This document shows, piece after piece, positions 29,748 through 38,971 of a stretch of DNA of 64,000 bases. The translations under genes were made by a program, and so were the position numbers. The notes under the pieces are model-generated. The model was given only the letters and a program-made list of their open reading frames with translations. It ran no database searches and was not told the origin of the DNA. The stretch is from Sanguibacter hominis ATCC BAA-789 (GTDB lineage: Bacteria > Actinomycetota > Actinomycetes > Actinomycetales > Cellulomonadaceae). The stretch is taken from assembly GCF_012396185.1 (NCBI RefSeq), contig NZ_JAAXOW010000001.1, forward strand, positions 558,001-622,000, in the 5' to 3' direction. The first letter of the stretch is position 1; each line of letters starts with the position of its first letter.

Positions 29748-29829
29748 CCCGCCATTGTCACGGCGCCCGGGCCGACGCCCAAGCGCGTGCCACACCGTGG
29801 GCGGCGCAGCCGCGTCGACCGGGGGCCCC

Positions 29830-31410
29830 TCAGTCGGCAAGGAGCCGCGCGATCGTGCGCGGCAGCGCCTCGACGACCATGCTCGCGCTCACCGGCCCGC
29901 CAGGGTTCGCCTGCGTCGCGGCACGCCCGTGGACGAGCGCCGCGAGCGCGGCGAGGCGCGCGACGAGGTCAGGGCTCTGCACGGCCTCGCGCGAGCGTCC
30001 GGCGAGCAGCGTGCCGAGCAGGCCCGCCAGCACGTCGCCCGCACCCGCCGTCGCGAGCCACGCGGGTGCCTCTGCCTGGCTGAGGACCTGGCCCGGCCCG
30101 ACGACGACTGTCGTCGCGCCCTTGAGCAGCACCGTCGCGCCCGTCAGCCGCTGCGCGGTCGCTGCGTGCTCGGCGGGCGCCGACTCGACCTGCTCGCGGT
30201 CGACCGCGACCCCGCGCTCCGTCAGCAGCCGCGCGAGCTCGCCCGCGTGCGGTGTCAGCACGATCCACGGCGCGCAGCGTTCCGGGAGCCGCGTGAGCGC
30301 CCCCGCGTCGACGACGACAGGGACGATGCCGTCGCTCCCGCCGTCGCCCCACACGCCCGCGCCCGAGAAGTAGGCGCCGGGTCCAAGGCCGGCCTCCGCG
30401 AGCGCGACGTCGACCTGCCGCAGCTGGTCCGTGTCCTCGGCGTCGAGCCCGGGCCCGACGACCCACGCCTGCACACGACCCGTGCCGTGCACGACCTCGG
30501 GGTGCGCGGCGAGGACCGTCCGCGTCACGTCGCCGGAACCGACGTAGCGGACCATGCCCGCGCCCGAGCGCACGGCGGCGCCCGTGGAGAGCACGGCGGC
30601 ACCGGGATAGGCACGCGTCCCCGCGACGACGCCGACGACGCCGCGCCGGTACTTGTCGTGCTCCGGCAGCGCGCGAGGCCACAGCGTCGGGACGTCCGTG
30701 TCCTCGAGACGCAGCACCTTGCTCGTGGCACCGGACAGGTCGAGGCCCGTGTCGATCACCTCGACGTCCTGCGCGAGGTGCGCTGCCGGCGGCAGGAGGA
30801 GGCCCGGCGCGGGCGAGCCGCACGCGAGGGTGAGGTCTGCCCGCAGGACGGGCCCGGGCACCGTGCCGTCGTCGACGCCGATCCCGCTCGGGACGTCGAT
30901 CGCGACGACGAACGGGCCGCCGCGGCGTGGGCGCTGCCGGTTGACCGCGCGGACGATCGCCGCGCCGGCGCCGCGCAGGGCGTCGCGCGCGCCGATGCCG
31001 AGCATCGCATCGACGACGACGTCGGCGGCGAGGGCTTCGCGTGCGGCCGCACCGGGAGACAGGGCGCCCAGACCCGCGCGGCCCGACGAGGCGCTCGACA
31101 CGAGGACCACGCCCGCCCGACGCGCCGCCTCGAGCCCTTCCGCGTGGATCTTGGGGGTGGTCGTCACCGCGAGCGTCCGCACCCCAGCCCGTGCGAGGTG
31201 CGCGGCGGCGAACAGGCCGTCCCCGCCGTTGTTGCCCGGGCCCACGAGGACGACGACGCGTCGCCCCGCGACCGCACCCGCACGGTCGGTCAGCTGCTGG
31301 CGGACGCGCTGCGCGACCGCGAACGCGACGTGCGCCATGAGCGGGACGCCTGCGTCCAGGAGAGGTCGTTCGGCATGACGGATGTGCTCGGTCGCGACGG
31401 CCTCGATCAT
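29830..31410 (-). CDS. nnr: bifunctional NAD(P)H-hydrate repair enzyme (epimerase/dehydratase)
   Basis: This 526-residue fusion repairs damaged NAD(P)H. The N-terminal epimerase (AIBP/YjeF-N) domain includes VVLVGPGNNGGDGLFAAAHL; the C-terminal ADP-dependent dehydratase domain (ribokinase-like) has TPHAGELARLL and AGAGDVLAGLLG. ATG 31410 gives the normal N-terminus MIEAVATEHIRHAERPLL. It belongs to the glmS-acpS-nnr-alr conserved order, although here a plus-strand F420-type gene sits between acpS and nnr. Confidence 0.94.
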   Translation of the reverse strand: MIEAVATEHIRHAERPLLDAGVPLMAHVAFAVAQRVRQQLTDRAGAVAGRRVVVLVGPGNNGGDGLFAAAHLARAGVRTLAVTTTPKIHAEGLEAARRAGVVLVSSASSGRAGLGALSPGAAAREALAADVVVDAMLGIGARDALRGAGAAIVRAVNRQRPRRGGPFVVAIDVPSGIGVDDGTVPGPVLRADLTLACGSPAPGLLLPPAAHLAQDVEVIDTGLDLSGATSKVLRLEDTDVPTLWPRALPEHDKYRRGVVGVVAGTRAYPGAAVLSTGAAVRSGAGMVRYVGSGDVTRTVLAAHPEVVHGTGRVQAWVVGPGLDAEDTDQLRQVDVALAEAGLGPGAYFSGAGVWGDGGSDGIVPVVVDAGALTRLPERCAPWIVLTPHAGELARLLTERGVAVDREQVESAPAEHAATAQRLTGATVLLKGATTVVVGPGQVLSQAEAPAWLATAGAGDVLAGLLGTLLAGRSREAVQSPDLVARLAALAALVHGRAATQANPGGPVSASMVVEALPRTIARLLAD

Positions 31411-31507
31411 CTCTCCATCCTGCCGCAGCACCAGGCCTGCGGCACGGCGTGCAGCGACGGCGGCGCGCGGCGGGCGCCCGAGCGCGGGGCGCGCGTACGT
31501 TGGACCT

Positions 31508-32494
31508 ATGCAGATCGGACTCTTCATCCCTCAGGGCTGGCGCCAGGACCTCACGGGCATCGACGCCGCGGACCACTGGGCCGTCATGAACGGCCTCGCC
31601 CAGCACGCCGACACGGGCGACGTCTTCGACTCCGTGTGGGTCTACGACCACTTCCACACCGTCCCCGAACCGACGACCGAGGCCACGCACGAGGCGTGGA
31701 GCCTCATGGCGGCGTTCGCCGCGTCGACGAGCCGGGTCAAGCTCGGCCAGATGTGCACGTGCATCGCCTACCGCAACCCCGCCTACCTCGCGAAGGTCGC
31801 CGCGACCGTCGACATCATCAGCGGCGGACGCGCGCAGATGGGCATCGGCGCGGGCTGGTACGAGCACGAGTGGCGCGCGTACGGCTACGGCTTCCCCCGC
31901 GCGGGCGAGCGTCTCGCCGCACTCGACGAGGGCGTGCAGATCATGCGCCAGATGTGGGAGACGGGCTCGGCGACCCTCACCGGCGAGCACTTCCAGGTCG
32001 ACGGCGCGCTGTGCTACCCGCAGCCGCTCCAGGACGGGGGCGTGCCGCTGTGGATCGCCGGCGGAGGCGAGCGCAAGACGCTGCGGATCGCCGCGCAGCA
32101 CGCCGCGTACACGAACTTCGACGGCAGCCCCGAAGGGTTCGCGCACAAGTCGCGGGTGCTCGCCGACCACTGCCGCGACCTGGGCCGCGACTTCGCGGAG
32201 ATCACGCGCTCGGCCAACTACAACGTCGTCATCGGTGCGACGGAGGCCGAGGTCGAGGACCGCTTCGCGTGGATCCACGAGCACCTGAGCCGGACGGTGC
32301 CGACCCGCGCCGACGACCAGGTCGCCGACCTGCGCAAGGGCCCGCTCGTCGGGACGCCCGAGCAGATCGTCGACAAGCTGCGCGAGCTCGAAGGCCTCGG
32401 CATGACGTACGCGATCACCTACTTCGCCGAGGCGGCCTACGACCGCTCCGGGATCGAGCTGTTCGAGCGCGAGGTCGCGCCCGCGCTCCGCTGA
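31508..32494 (+). CDS. LLM-class F420-dependent oxidoreductase
   Basis: The 328-residue TIM-barrel protein belongs to the luciferase-like monooxygenase superfamily: MQIGLFIPQGW, WVYDHFHTVP, LGQMCTCIAYRNPAYLAKVAATVDIISGGRAQMGIGAGWYEHEW and PLWIAGGGERKTLRIAA. The actinobacterial group uses coenzyme F420; the substrate is unknown. It is monocistronic, transcribed against the surrounding operon, and its 3' hairpin overlaps the end of acpS. ATG 31508 is supported by homology. Confidence 0.87.
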   Translation: MQIGLFIPQGWRQDLTGIDAADHWAVMNGLAQHADTGDVFDSVWVYDHFHTVPEPTTEATHEAWSLMAAFAASTSRVKLGQMCTCIAYRNPAYLAKVAATVDIISGGRAQMGIGAGWYEHEWRAYGYGFPRAGERLAALDEGVQIMRQMWETGSATLTGEHFQVDGALCYPQPLQDGGVPLWIAGGGERKTLRIAAQHAAYTNFDGSPEGFAHKSRVLADHCRDLGRDFAEITRSANYNVVIGATEAEVEDRFAWIHEHLSRTVPTRADDQVADLRKGPLVGTPEQIVDKLRELEGLGMTYAITYFAEAAYDRSGIELFEREVAPALR

Positions 32495-32503
32495 GCCCCC
32501 AGC

Positions 32504-32547
32504 CCACGGTCTTCGTCGTCACGCCTCCGCGACGACGAAGGCCGTGG
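32504..32547. terminator. hairpin between F420-type gene and acpS, overlapping acpS 3' end
   Basis: CCACGGTCTTCGTCGTC (32504-32520) pairs with GACGACGAAGGCCGTGG (32531-32547), 17 bp with one G-U pair and a 10-nt loop. The right arm lies inside the last codons of acpS. Confidence 0.7.
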
Positions 32548-32872
32548 CGATCCCGCCGTCGTGACTGAGCGACAGGTGCCATCTGACGACGCCCGCCTCG
32601 GCGGCTCGGCGCGCGACGGCGCCGCTCACCGTGATGACAGGCGGGTGCCCTGCGACGCGGCGCACCTCGACCTCGTGCCAGCCGAGATCACCGGGCGAGC
32701 CGAGCGCCTTCGCGACGGCCTCCTTCGCCGCGACGCGACCCGCGAGCGAGCGCACCGGCAGGCCGCGCTCCGCCTCCGTGAAGAGACGCTCCGCGAGCCG
32801 CGGGACGCGCTCGAGGCGCTCCGCGAGCCGGGCGACGTCGACCACGTCGACGCCGATCCCCACGATGCTCAT
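32519..32872 (-). CDS. acpS: holo-[acyl-carrier-protein] synthase
   Basis: The 117-residue enzyme transfers phosphopantetheine from CoA to acyl carrier proteins. Asp9 ([12 protein letters not shown]) and Glu51 ([15 protein letters not shown]) are the metal ligands, and [17 protein letters not shown] is the CoA-binding end. It follows glmS by 19 bp on the same strand. Confidence 0.95.
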   Translation of the reverse strand: MSIVGIGVDVVDVARLAERLERVPRLAERLFTEAERGLPVRSLAGRVAAKEAVAKALGSPGDLGWHEVEVRRVAGHPPVITVSGAVARRAAEAGVVRWHLSLSHDGGIATAFVVAEA

Positions 32873-32891
32873 CGCACGACCGGCCGGCCGG

Positions 32892-34757
32892 TCACTCGAC
32901 CGTGACGGACTTCGCGAGGTTGCGCGGCTGGTCCACGTCCAACCCCTTCGCCGTGGCGAGCTCGCACGCGAAGATCTGCAGCGGCACGACCGCGAGCAGC
33001 GGCGTCAGGAGCGTCGACGACACGGGGATCCGGAAGATCTCGTCGGCGAACGGCACGACCGCGTCGTCGCCGTCCTCCGCGATGACGAGCGTGCGGGCGC
33101 CGCGAGCGCGGATCTCCTGGATGTTGGAGACGACCTTCGAGTGCAGCGAGTCGCGCCCACGCGGGGACGGCACGACGACGAAGACCGGCTGCCCCTCCTC
33201 GATGAGCGCGATCGGCCCGTGCTTGAGCTCCCCCGCCGCGAAGCCCTCCGCGTGGATGTAGGCGAGCTCCTTGAGCTTGAGCGCGCCCTCCATCGCGACC
33301 GGGTACCCGACGTGACGTCCCAGGAACAGGACCGACGTCGCGTCCGCCATCGACACCGCGACGTCACGCACGTGGTCGGCGCGGTCGATGACCTGCTGGA
33401 TCTTCGCGGGCATCTCGCGCAGGTCGGCGAGGACCTCACGGATCTCGTCGGGGAACTTGTTCCCGCGGAGCTGCGCGAGGTAGAGCCCGAGCAGGTAGGC
33501 CGCGGTGATCTGCGACAGGAACGCCTTCGTGGACGCGACCGCGACCTCAGGACCGGCGTGCGTGTACAGGACGGCGTCCGACTCGCGCGGGATCGTCGAC
33601 CCGTGCGTGTTGACGATCGACAGGACCTTCGCACCCTGCTCCCGCGCGTGGCGCACGGCCATGAGCGTGTCCATGGTCTCGCCCGACTGCGAGACGGCGA
33701 CGACGAGGGTCTTCTCGTTGACGATCGGGTCGCGGTAGCGGAACTCGTGCGCGAGCTCGACCTCGACCGGGATGCGGCACCAGTGCTCGATCGCGTACTT
33801 CGCGACGTGGCCCGCGTACGCGGCCGTGCCGCACGCGATGACGATGATCTTGTCGACGGCGCGCAGCACCGACTCGTCGATGCGCAGGTCGTCGAGCTGG
33901 AGGCGGCCCTGCAGGTCGGTGCGACCCAGGAGCGTGTCCGTGATGGCCTGCGGCTGGTCGTGGATCTCCTTGTCCATGAAGGAGCGGAAGCCGCCCTTCT
34001 CGGCTGCGGAGGCGTCCCAGTCGACCGAGTACCGGCGCCCCTCGGCGGGGTTGCCGTGGAAGTCGGTGACCGTGACGGACGTCGGCGTGATCGACACGAC
34101 CTGGTCCTGGCCGAGCTCGAGCGCCTCGCTCGTCTGCGAGATGAACGCGGCGACGTCCGAGCCGAGGAAGTTCTCCCCTTCGCCGAGCCCGACGACGAGC
34201 GGGGAGTCGTGACGGGCACCGACGACGAGGTGCGGGTGGTCGGCGTGGACGGCGAGCAGGGTGAACGTGCCCTCGAGGCGGCGCGCGACGGCGCGCATGG
34301 CCTCGGCGAGGTCGCCGACCTGGGAGTGCTCGCGTGCGAGGAGGTGGGCCGCGACCTCGGTGTCGGTCTCCGAGAGGAACGTGACGCCGTCGGCCTCGAG
34401 CTCGGCGCGCAGCGCCACGAAGTTCTCGACGATGCCGTTGTGGATCAGCGCGAGACGCCCGTCGTCAGCGAGGTGCGGGTGCGCGTTGAGGTCGGTCGGC
34501 GCGCCGTGCGTCGCCCACCGGGTGTGCCCGATGCCAGCGGTCGCAGCCGGGAGCGGCTGCTCCTCGAGGGCCGCTCGCAGGTTGCCGAGCTTGCCCGCGC
34601 GCTTGGCGCTCGCGACCCGGTCGCCGCCGGTGCCGACGAGGGCGACCCCAGCCGAGTCGTACCCGCGGTACTCGAGACGACCGAGGCCTTCCAGCAGCAC
34701 GTCGAGCGTGCGCGACGACGGGGCGGCTGACGTGACGTGAGCGACGATTCCACACAT
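32892..34757 (-). CDS. glmS: glutamine-fructose-6-phosphate aminotransferase (isomerizing)
   Basis: The 621-residue enzyme makes glucosamine-6-phosphate, the entry to UDP-GlcNAc and peptidoglycan. The nucleophilic Cys2 follows the initiator Met (MCGIVAHVT); the glutaminase domain has [18 protein letters not shown]. Two SIS domains follow, with [16 protein letters not shown], ending in [11 protein letters not shown]. glmM is encoded about 2.7 kb away on the same strand. Confidence 0.97.
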   Translation of the reverse strand: MCGIVAHVTSAAPSSRTLDVLLEGLGRLEYRGYDSAGVALVGTGGDRVASAKRAGKLGNLRAALEEQPLPAATAGIGHTRWATHGAPTDLNAHPHLADDGRLALIHNGIVENFVALRAELEADGVTFLSETDTEVAAHLLAREHSQVGDLAEAMRAVARRLEGTFTLLAVHADHPHLVVGARHDSPLVVGLGEGENFLGSDVAAFISQTSEALELGQDQVVSITPTSVTVTDFHGNPAEGRRYSVDWDASAAEKGGFRSFMDKEIHDQPQAITDTLLGRTDLQGRLQLDDLRIDESVLRAVDKIIVIACGTAAYAGHVAKYAIEHWCRIPVEVELAHEFRYRDPIVNEKTLVVAVSQSGETMDTLMAVRHAREQGAKVLSIVNTHGSTIPRESDAVLYTHAGPEVAVASTKAFLSQITAAYLLGLYLAQLRGNKFPDEIREVLADLREMPAKIQQVIDRADHVRDVAVSMADATSVLFLGRHVGYPVAMEGALKLKELAYIHAEGFAAGELKHGPIALIEEGQPVFVVVPSPRGRDSLHSKVVSNIQEIRARGARTLVIAEDGDDAVVPFADEIFRIPVSSTLLTPLLAVVPLQIFACELATAKGLDVDQPRNLAKSVTVE

Positions 34758-34868
34758 AGCCTGGGAGTCTAGTTCGCCGCCTGCGCCGTGGACCGTTCTG
34801 GGCGGTGACGTTCACCTCCTCCACACCTCGGTTTCGCCCCGGGCGTGCTCAGGGGGGAGAATCAGCCG

Positions 34869-35819
34869 GTGACCTCGCAACCACCGGTCCCCCCGTCCCC
34901 GTACCGCGAGATGGACCGGGAGACCTGGAGCAGGTTGTCGGCGTCGACGCCGCTCCCGCTCACCGCCGACGACCTCGTGCGCCTGCGCGGGCTCGGCGAC
35001 CCCATCCAGCTTCCCGAGGTCGAGGCGATCTACCACCCGCTCTCACGCCTCCTCAACCTCTACGTGAGCGCGACGCGCGGTCTCCACGAGGCGTCGTCGA
35101 CCTTCTTGCGGGAGAGCACGGCGGTCACGCCGTACGTGATCGGCGTCGCTGGCTCGGTGGCTGTCGGCAAGTCGACGACGTCGCGCGTCCTGCGGCACCT
35201 CATGGCGCGGTGGCCCGAGACGCCCCGCGTCCAGCTCGTGACGACCGACGGCTTCCTCCTGCCCAACCGCGAGCTGGAGCGGCGTGGGCTCATGGAGCGC
35301 AAGGGCTTCCCGGAGTCGTTCGACCGCCGCGCGCTCGTGCGCTTCCTCACGAAGGTGAAGGCTGGCCACCAGGAGGTCCGCGCGCCCGTCTACTCGCACC
35401 TGACGTACGACATCGTCCCGGGCGAGGAGATCGTCGTGCGCCAGCCGGACGTCCTCATCGTCGAGGGCCTCAACGTCCTGCAGCCGGCACGCCCGTCGAT
35501 CGACCACTCGAACCTCGCGGTGAGCGACTTCTTCGACTTCTCGATCTACGTCGACGCGCGGACGTCCGACGTCAAGCAGTGGTACGTCGACCGGTTCCTG
35601 TCCCTGCGGGACTCGGCGTTCGCCAACCCTGACTCGTACTTCCGCCGGTACGCCGACCTGTCGGACGACGACGCGATCTCGACCGCCGAGCGCATCTGGG
35701 ACACGATCAACGCCCCGAACCTCCAGCAGAACATCCTGCCGACGCGCTCGCGCGCGACGCTCGTGCTCACGAAGGGCTCGGACCACTCGATCCAGCGGGT
35801 CCGGCTGCGCAAGCTGTGA
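34869..35819 (+). CDS. coaA: pantothenate kinase (type I)
   Basis: The 316-residue type I CoaA phosphorylates pantothenate, the first step to CoA, and is usually feedback-inhibited by CoA. Walker A is [12 protein letters not shown] (92-103), then [10 protein letters not shown], the lid region with [13 protein letters not shown] and [13 protein letters not shown] 34869 lies after a GGGGGGAG site; the earlier in-frame start at 34845 would put that site within the gene. It is divergent from glmS and stands alone between it and a convergent DedA gene. Confidence 0.95.
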   Translation: MTSQPPVPPSPYREMDRETWSRLSASTPLPLTADDLVRLRGLGDPIQLPEVEAIYHPLSRLLNLYVSATRGLHEASSTFLRESTAVTPYVIGVAGSVAVGKSTTSRVLRHLMARWPETPRVQLVTTDGFLLPNRELERRGLMERKGFPESFDRRALVRFLTKVKAGHQEVRAPVYSHLTYDIVPGEEIVVRQPDVLIVEGLNVLQPARPSIDHSNLAVSDFFDFSIYVDARTSDVKQWYVDRFLSLRDSAFANPDSYFRRYADLSDDDAISTAERIWDTINAPNLQQNILPTRSRATLVLTKGSDHSIQRVRLRKL

Positions 35820-35866
35820 GCGTCTGCAGACGCCGGAGCGCGTGAGGGCGCCGGTGCGTGCGGCGA

Positions 35867-36577
35867 TCAGAGCTCGGCGAGCTCCGGGCGCTGGCCCGAC
35901 GCGGCGGCGTCGTCAGTCCCCGCAGTACCGGTGCCACCCTGACCTTCCGCGCGCGCCTCGCGCCGCGCGGCGATCTGCGCCATGACCCGGTCGAGCACGA
36001 AGCCTGCGAGGACGCCGAACGCGATCCCGACCGCCATCGCGGCGAGCGTCGAGTGCCCCAGCCACGTGGCCGCGGCGAAGCCGATGAGGACGGAGTATCC
36101 CGCCCACAGGACGGCAGCGGCTGCCGTGACGAACACGAACCGCTCGCGCTTGTAGCCGAGCGCACCGGCCGTCATGTTGACTGCGATGCGACCGATCGGC
36201 ACGTAGCGCGCCGCGAGGATGAACGACGCACCACGCCGCTCGAGCGCCTGGCGTGCCCACGCGACCGCCTTGCGACCGCGCGCGGAGCGCAAGAACGGTA
36301 CCCGGTCCGTACCGACCCACCGGCCGATCAGGTAGGCGATCTGGTCCCCGGTCCACGCCGCGACGGCCGCGATCAGGAGGACGAGCCACATGTTGGGGCT
36401 CCCCGTCGCGTAGGCGGCGACCGCGAGCGTGATGACGACGGACTCGCTCGGCACAGGCGGGAAGAACCCGTCGATCGCGGTGAACGCGAAGAGCACGAGG
36501 TAGATCCAGGGGCTGGCCGCGAACCCGAGGATCCAGGACTCGGCGGAAGCCGCGACGTCGGTCACCAGCTCGAGCAT
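35867..36577 (-). CDS. DedA-family membrane protein (VTT domain)
   Basis: The 236-residue protein has four to five hydrophobic segments and the family motifs FxPxPSE (FFPPVPSESVVI), GD near the second segment (WTGDQIAYLIGRWVG) and R-x-x-P-x-x-R (ARYVPIGRIAVN). DedA proteins are lipid-related membrane transporters or flippases, recently implicated in undecaprenyl phosphate recycling. The C-terminal 45 residues are a charged tail. Its 3' end faces coaA across a 14-bp palindrome GCGTCTGCAGACGC (35820-35833). Confidence 0.9.
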   Translation of the reverse strand: MLELVTDVAASAESWILGFAASPWIYLVLFAFTAIDGFFPPVPSESVVITLAVAAYATGSPNMWLVLLIAAVAAWTGDQIAYLIGRWVGTDRVPFLRSARGRKAVAWARQALERRGASFILAARYVPIGRIAVNMTAGALGYKRERFVFVTAAAAVLWAGYSVLIGFAAATWLGHSTLAAMAVGIAFGVLAGFVLDRVMAQIAARREARAEGQGGTGTAGTDDAAASGQRPELAEL

Positions 36578-36758
36578 CCGTCCCTCTTCCTGTCACCGCG
36601 GTCGGCGTGCGGCACCACGGCGTGGCACCGGTCTTGTCGACGCGACCAGCCTACGGGCCGGGCGCGTGCGCAGGAATCGGGGATTCCCCCCACCCTTCCC
36701 TGACTCCTTCATCGTCGCCCGGCCGCGAGGCGCGCCGCATCATCCTCGGGTAGCGACA

Positions 36759-36800
36759 AGGCCCGGGGCGGTCGTCCGTGAGGATGACCTTCCCGGGCCT
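36759..36800 (-). terminator. terminator downstream of def
   Basis: AGGCCCGGG (36759-36767) pairs with CCCGGGCCT (36792-36800) over a 24-nt loop with partial inner pairing; the flanks CGAC and GTCG add to the stem. It lies just past the def stop codon. Confidence 0.6.
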
Positions 36801-36818
36801 CGTCGTTCTGCCCGTGCG

Positions 36819-37496
36819 TCAGGCGAGGTCGAAGCCGAGCATCGCCGCAGCCCGCTCGGGTACGTCCTCGTCCGCCCACAGTGCGCCGTATGTCGCGGTC
36901 GCGCACAGGGAGCGCGTCTCGGCGCGGTCGACATAGAGCATCCCGGCCAGGTGGTCCGTCTCGTGCTGGACGATCCGTGCGGGCCAGCCGCTGAGCGTCT
37001 CGTCGACAGGGTCGCCGTGCTCGTCCTGCCCGCGCAGGCGGACGGTACGCGGCCGCGTGACGACGGCCTGGTATCCCTCGACGCTCAGGCAGCCCTCGTA
37101 GAACGAGCGCCGCTCGTCGCCGACCGCGTCGTACGTCGGGTTGACGATCGTGCGCAGCGCGAGCGGGCTCCGCTCGCGCGCGTCCGCCGTCTGCTCCCAC
37201 CCCGCGGGAAGGCCCGGGTCCTCGAGGACGGCGATTGCGAGCCCGACGCCGATCTGGGGCGCCGCGAGCCCCACGCCCGGAGCCGCGTGCATCGTCGCGA
37301 CCATCGCCTCGAGCAGGCGCGGCAGGACGTCGCCGAGCTGACCCGTGTACCGGGCGCACACGGTGCGCAGCACCGGGTGCCCCGCCTGGACGATCGGCAG
37401 CACCCCGTCGGGGTGCCGGTCGAGCAGCGCGGCGACCGCCGCGCGCAGCTCCGGCGCGACGGCCTCCGCCGGCCACGCCGACCGGGTGCCGCTCAC
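36819..37496 (-). CDS. def: peptide deformylase
   Basis: The 225-residue zinc/iron enzyme removes N-formyl from nascent peptides. All three motifs are present: GVGLAAPQI (74-82), EGCLS (134-138, Cys136) and HETDH (178-182). The N-terminal 35 residues are longer than in E. coli and rich in Ala, common in actinobacteria. Its ATG overlaps the glmM stop by 4 bp, so it is translationally coupled to glmM. Confidence 0.95.
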   Translation of the reverse strand: MSGTRSAWPAEAVAPELRAAVAALLDRHPDGVLPIVQAGHPVLRTVCARYTGQLGDVLPRLLEAMVATMHAAPGVGLAAPQIGVGLAIAVLEDPGLPAGWEQTADARERSPLALRTIVNPTYDAVGDERRSFYEGCLSVEGYQAVVTRPRTVRLRGQDEHGDPVDETLSGWPARIVQHETDHLAGMLYVDRAETRSLCATATYGALWADEDVPERAAAMLGFDLA

Positions 37497-38857
37497 AGCG
37501 CGGGCTGCTCGCGGACGACGTCGGCCAGGCGCTGGGCGACGCCGTCGGCCTGGTCCTGGGTGGCGGCCTCGACCATGACGCGCACGAGCGGCTCCGTCCC
37601 GGACGAGCGCAGCAGCACGCGGCCCGTCGAGCCGAGCAGCCGCTCGGCATCCTCGACCGCCGTGGTCAGCACCGGGTCGGTCGTGACCCGCGACTTGTCG
37701 ACGCCAGAGACGTTGATGAGCGTCTGCGGCAGGCGCGTGACGACCGACGCGAGGTCGCGCAGCGACATGCCGGACGACTGGACGCGCGCCGCGAGCTTGA
37801 GCGCCGTCAGGACGCCGTCGCCCGTCGTCGCGTACTGCGACAGGATGATGTGGCCCGACTGCTCGCCACCGAGGCTGTACCCGCCCTCGTTCATCGCCTC
37901 GAGGACGTAGCGGTCCCCCACCCCGGTCTGGACCGTCGTGATGCCGGCCTTCTCCATCGCGAGGATCAGCCCGAGGTTGCTCATGACGGTCACGACGAGG
38001 GTGTCGTGCGCGAGCTGCCCGGCGTCCTTGAGAGCGAGGGCGATCACGCCCATGATCGCGTCACCGTCGACGAGAGCCCCCGTGTGGTCGACCGCGAGGC
38101 AACGGTCCGCGTCACCGTCGAACGCGACACCGAAGTGAGCCTCCGACGCGACGACGACAGCCTGAAGCTGTTCGGGGTGCGTCGACCCGCACTTCTCGTT
38201 GATGTTACGGCCGTCGGGCGACGCGTTGATGACGACGACGTCTGCGCCCGCCGCCCGCAGCGCAGCAGGCCCGACCTCGCTCGCCGCGCCGTTCGCGCAG
38301 TCGACGGCGATGCGCAGGCCCGCGAGCGGCTGGGCGGAGCCGCTCGCCCCGATCGAACCGACGAGGTGCTCGACGTACGAGTCGCCGGCCTTGCCGGTGT
38401 CGGACTGGATGTGGCCGACGGCCGCGCCGAGGGGCCGCTCCCAGGCCTCGTTGAGGCGGCTCTCGATCGCGTCCTCGACCGCGTCGGGCAGCTTGACGCC
38501 GCCGCGGGCGAAGAACTTGATGCCGTTGTCCGGCATGGCGTTGTGCGAGGCGGACAGGACCACACCGAGGTCGACGTCGGCCGTCGCCGTCAGGTACGCG
38601 ATCGCCGGCGTGGGCAGGACTCCGAGGTTGAGCACGTCGACGCCCGCGCTCGCGAGGCCCGCAGCGACGGCGGCAGAGAGGAACTCGCCCGAGACGCGAG
38701 GGTCACGGCCGACGACCGCACGCGGTCGGTGACCCTCGAACGTTCCGGAGGTGCCGAGCACGTGCGCCGCAGCGACACCGAGGTCGAGCGCAAGCTCAGC
38801 AGTGACGTCCCGGTTGGCGAGCCCTCGCACGCCATCGGTCCCGAAAAGTCGCGTCAC
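37493..38857 (-). CDS. glmM: phosphoglucosamine mutase
   Basis: The 454-residue alpha-phosphomannomutase-family enzyme converts glucosamine-6-P to glucosamine-1-P. The phosphoserine loop is [14 protein letters not shown] (Ser104), the metal loop AFDGDADRC (about 242-250) and the phosphate loop [12 protein letters not shown] near the C-terminus. It precedes def. A hairpin (38931-38962) separates it from the upstream secreted-protein gene. Confidence 0.97.
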   Translation of the reverse strand: MTRLFGTDGVRGLANRDVTAELALDLGVAAAHVLGTSGTFEGHRPRAVVGRDPRVSGEFLSAAVAAGLASAGVDVLNLGVLPTPAIAYLTATADVDLGVVLSASHNAMPDNGIKFFARGGVKLPDAVEDAIESRLNEAWERPLGAAVGHIQSDTGKAGDSYVEHLVGSIGASGSAQPLAGLRIAVDCANGAASEVGPAALRAAGADVVVINASPDGRNINEKCGSTHPEQLQAVVVASEAHFGVAFDGDADRCLAVDHTGALVDGDAIMGVIALALKDAGQLAHDTLVVTVMSNLGLILAMEKAGITTVQTGVGDRYVLEAMNEGGYSLGGEQSGHIILSQYATTGDGVLTALKLAARVQSSGMSLRDLASVVTRLPQTLINVSGVDKSRVTTDPVLTTAVEDAERLLGSTGRVLLRSSGTEPLVRVMVEAATQDQADGVAQRLADVVREQPAL

Positions 38858-38930
38858 AGGTGTTCCCTTCGCTGAAACGGCGCGCCTGCGGGCGCGCCTC
38901 GTCCGGGACGACTCTAGCGTCCGCGGACGA

Positions 38931-38962
38931 CCGTGGCCCGGTCCGGGCAGACCGGGCCACGG
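38931..38962 (-). terminator. terminator downstream of the secreted thioredoxin-like protein gene
   Basis: A perfect 13-bp stem joins CCGTGGCCCGGTC (38931-38943) with GACCGGGCCACGG (38950-38962) around a 6-nt loop, just after the stop at 38972. Confidence 0.8.
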
Positions 38963-38971
38963 GTGAGAACG

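Noticed and set aside
29695-32568. A 957-residue plus-strand open frame
   Set aside because: It is antisense to nnr and cbiX-like genes and out of phase with the F420-type gene, with composition of a reverse-frame shadow.
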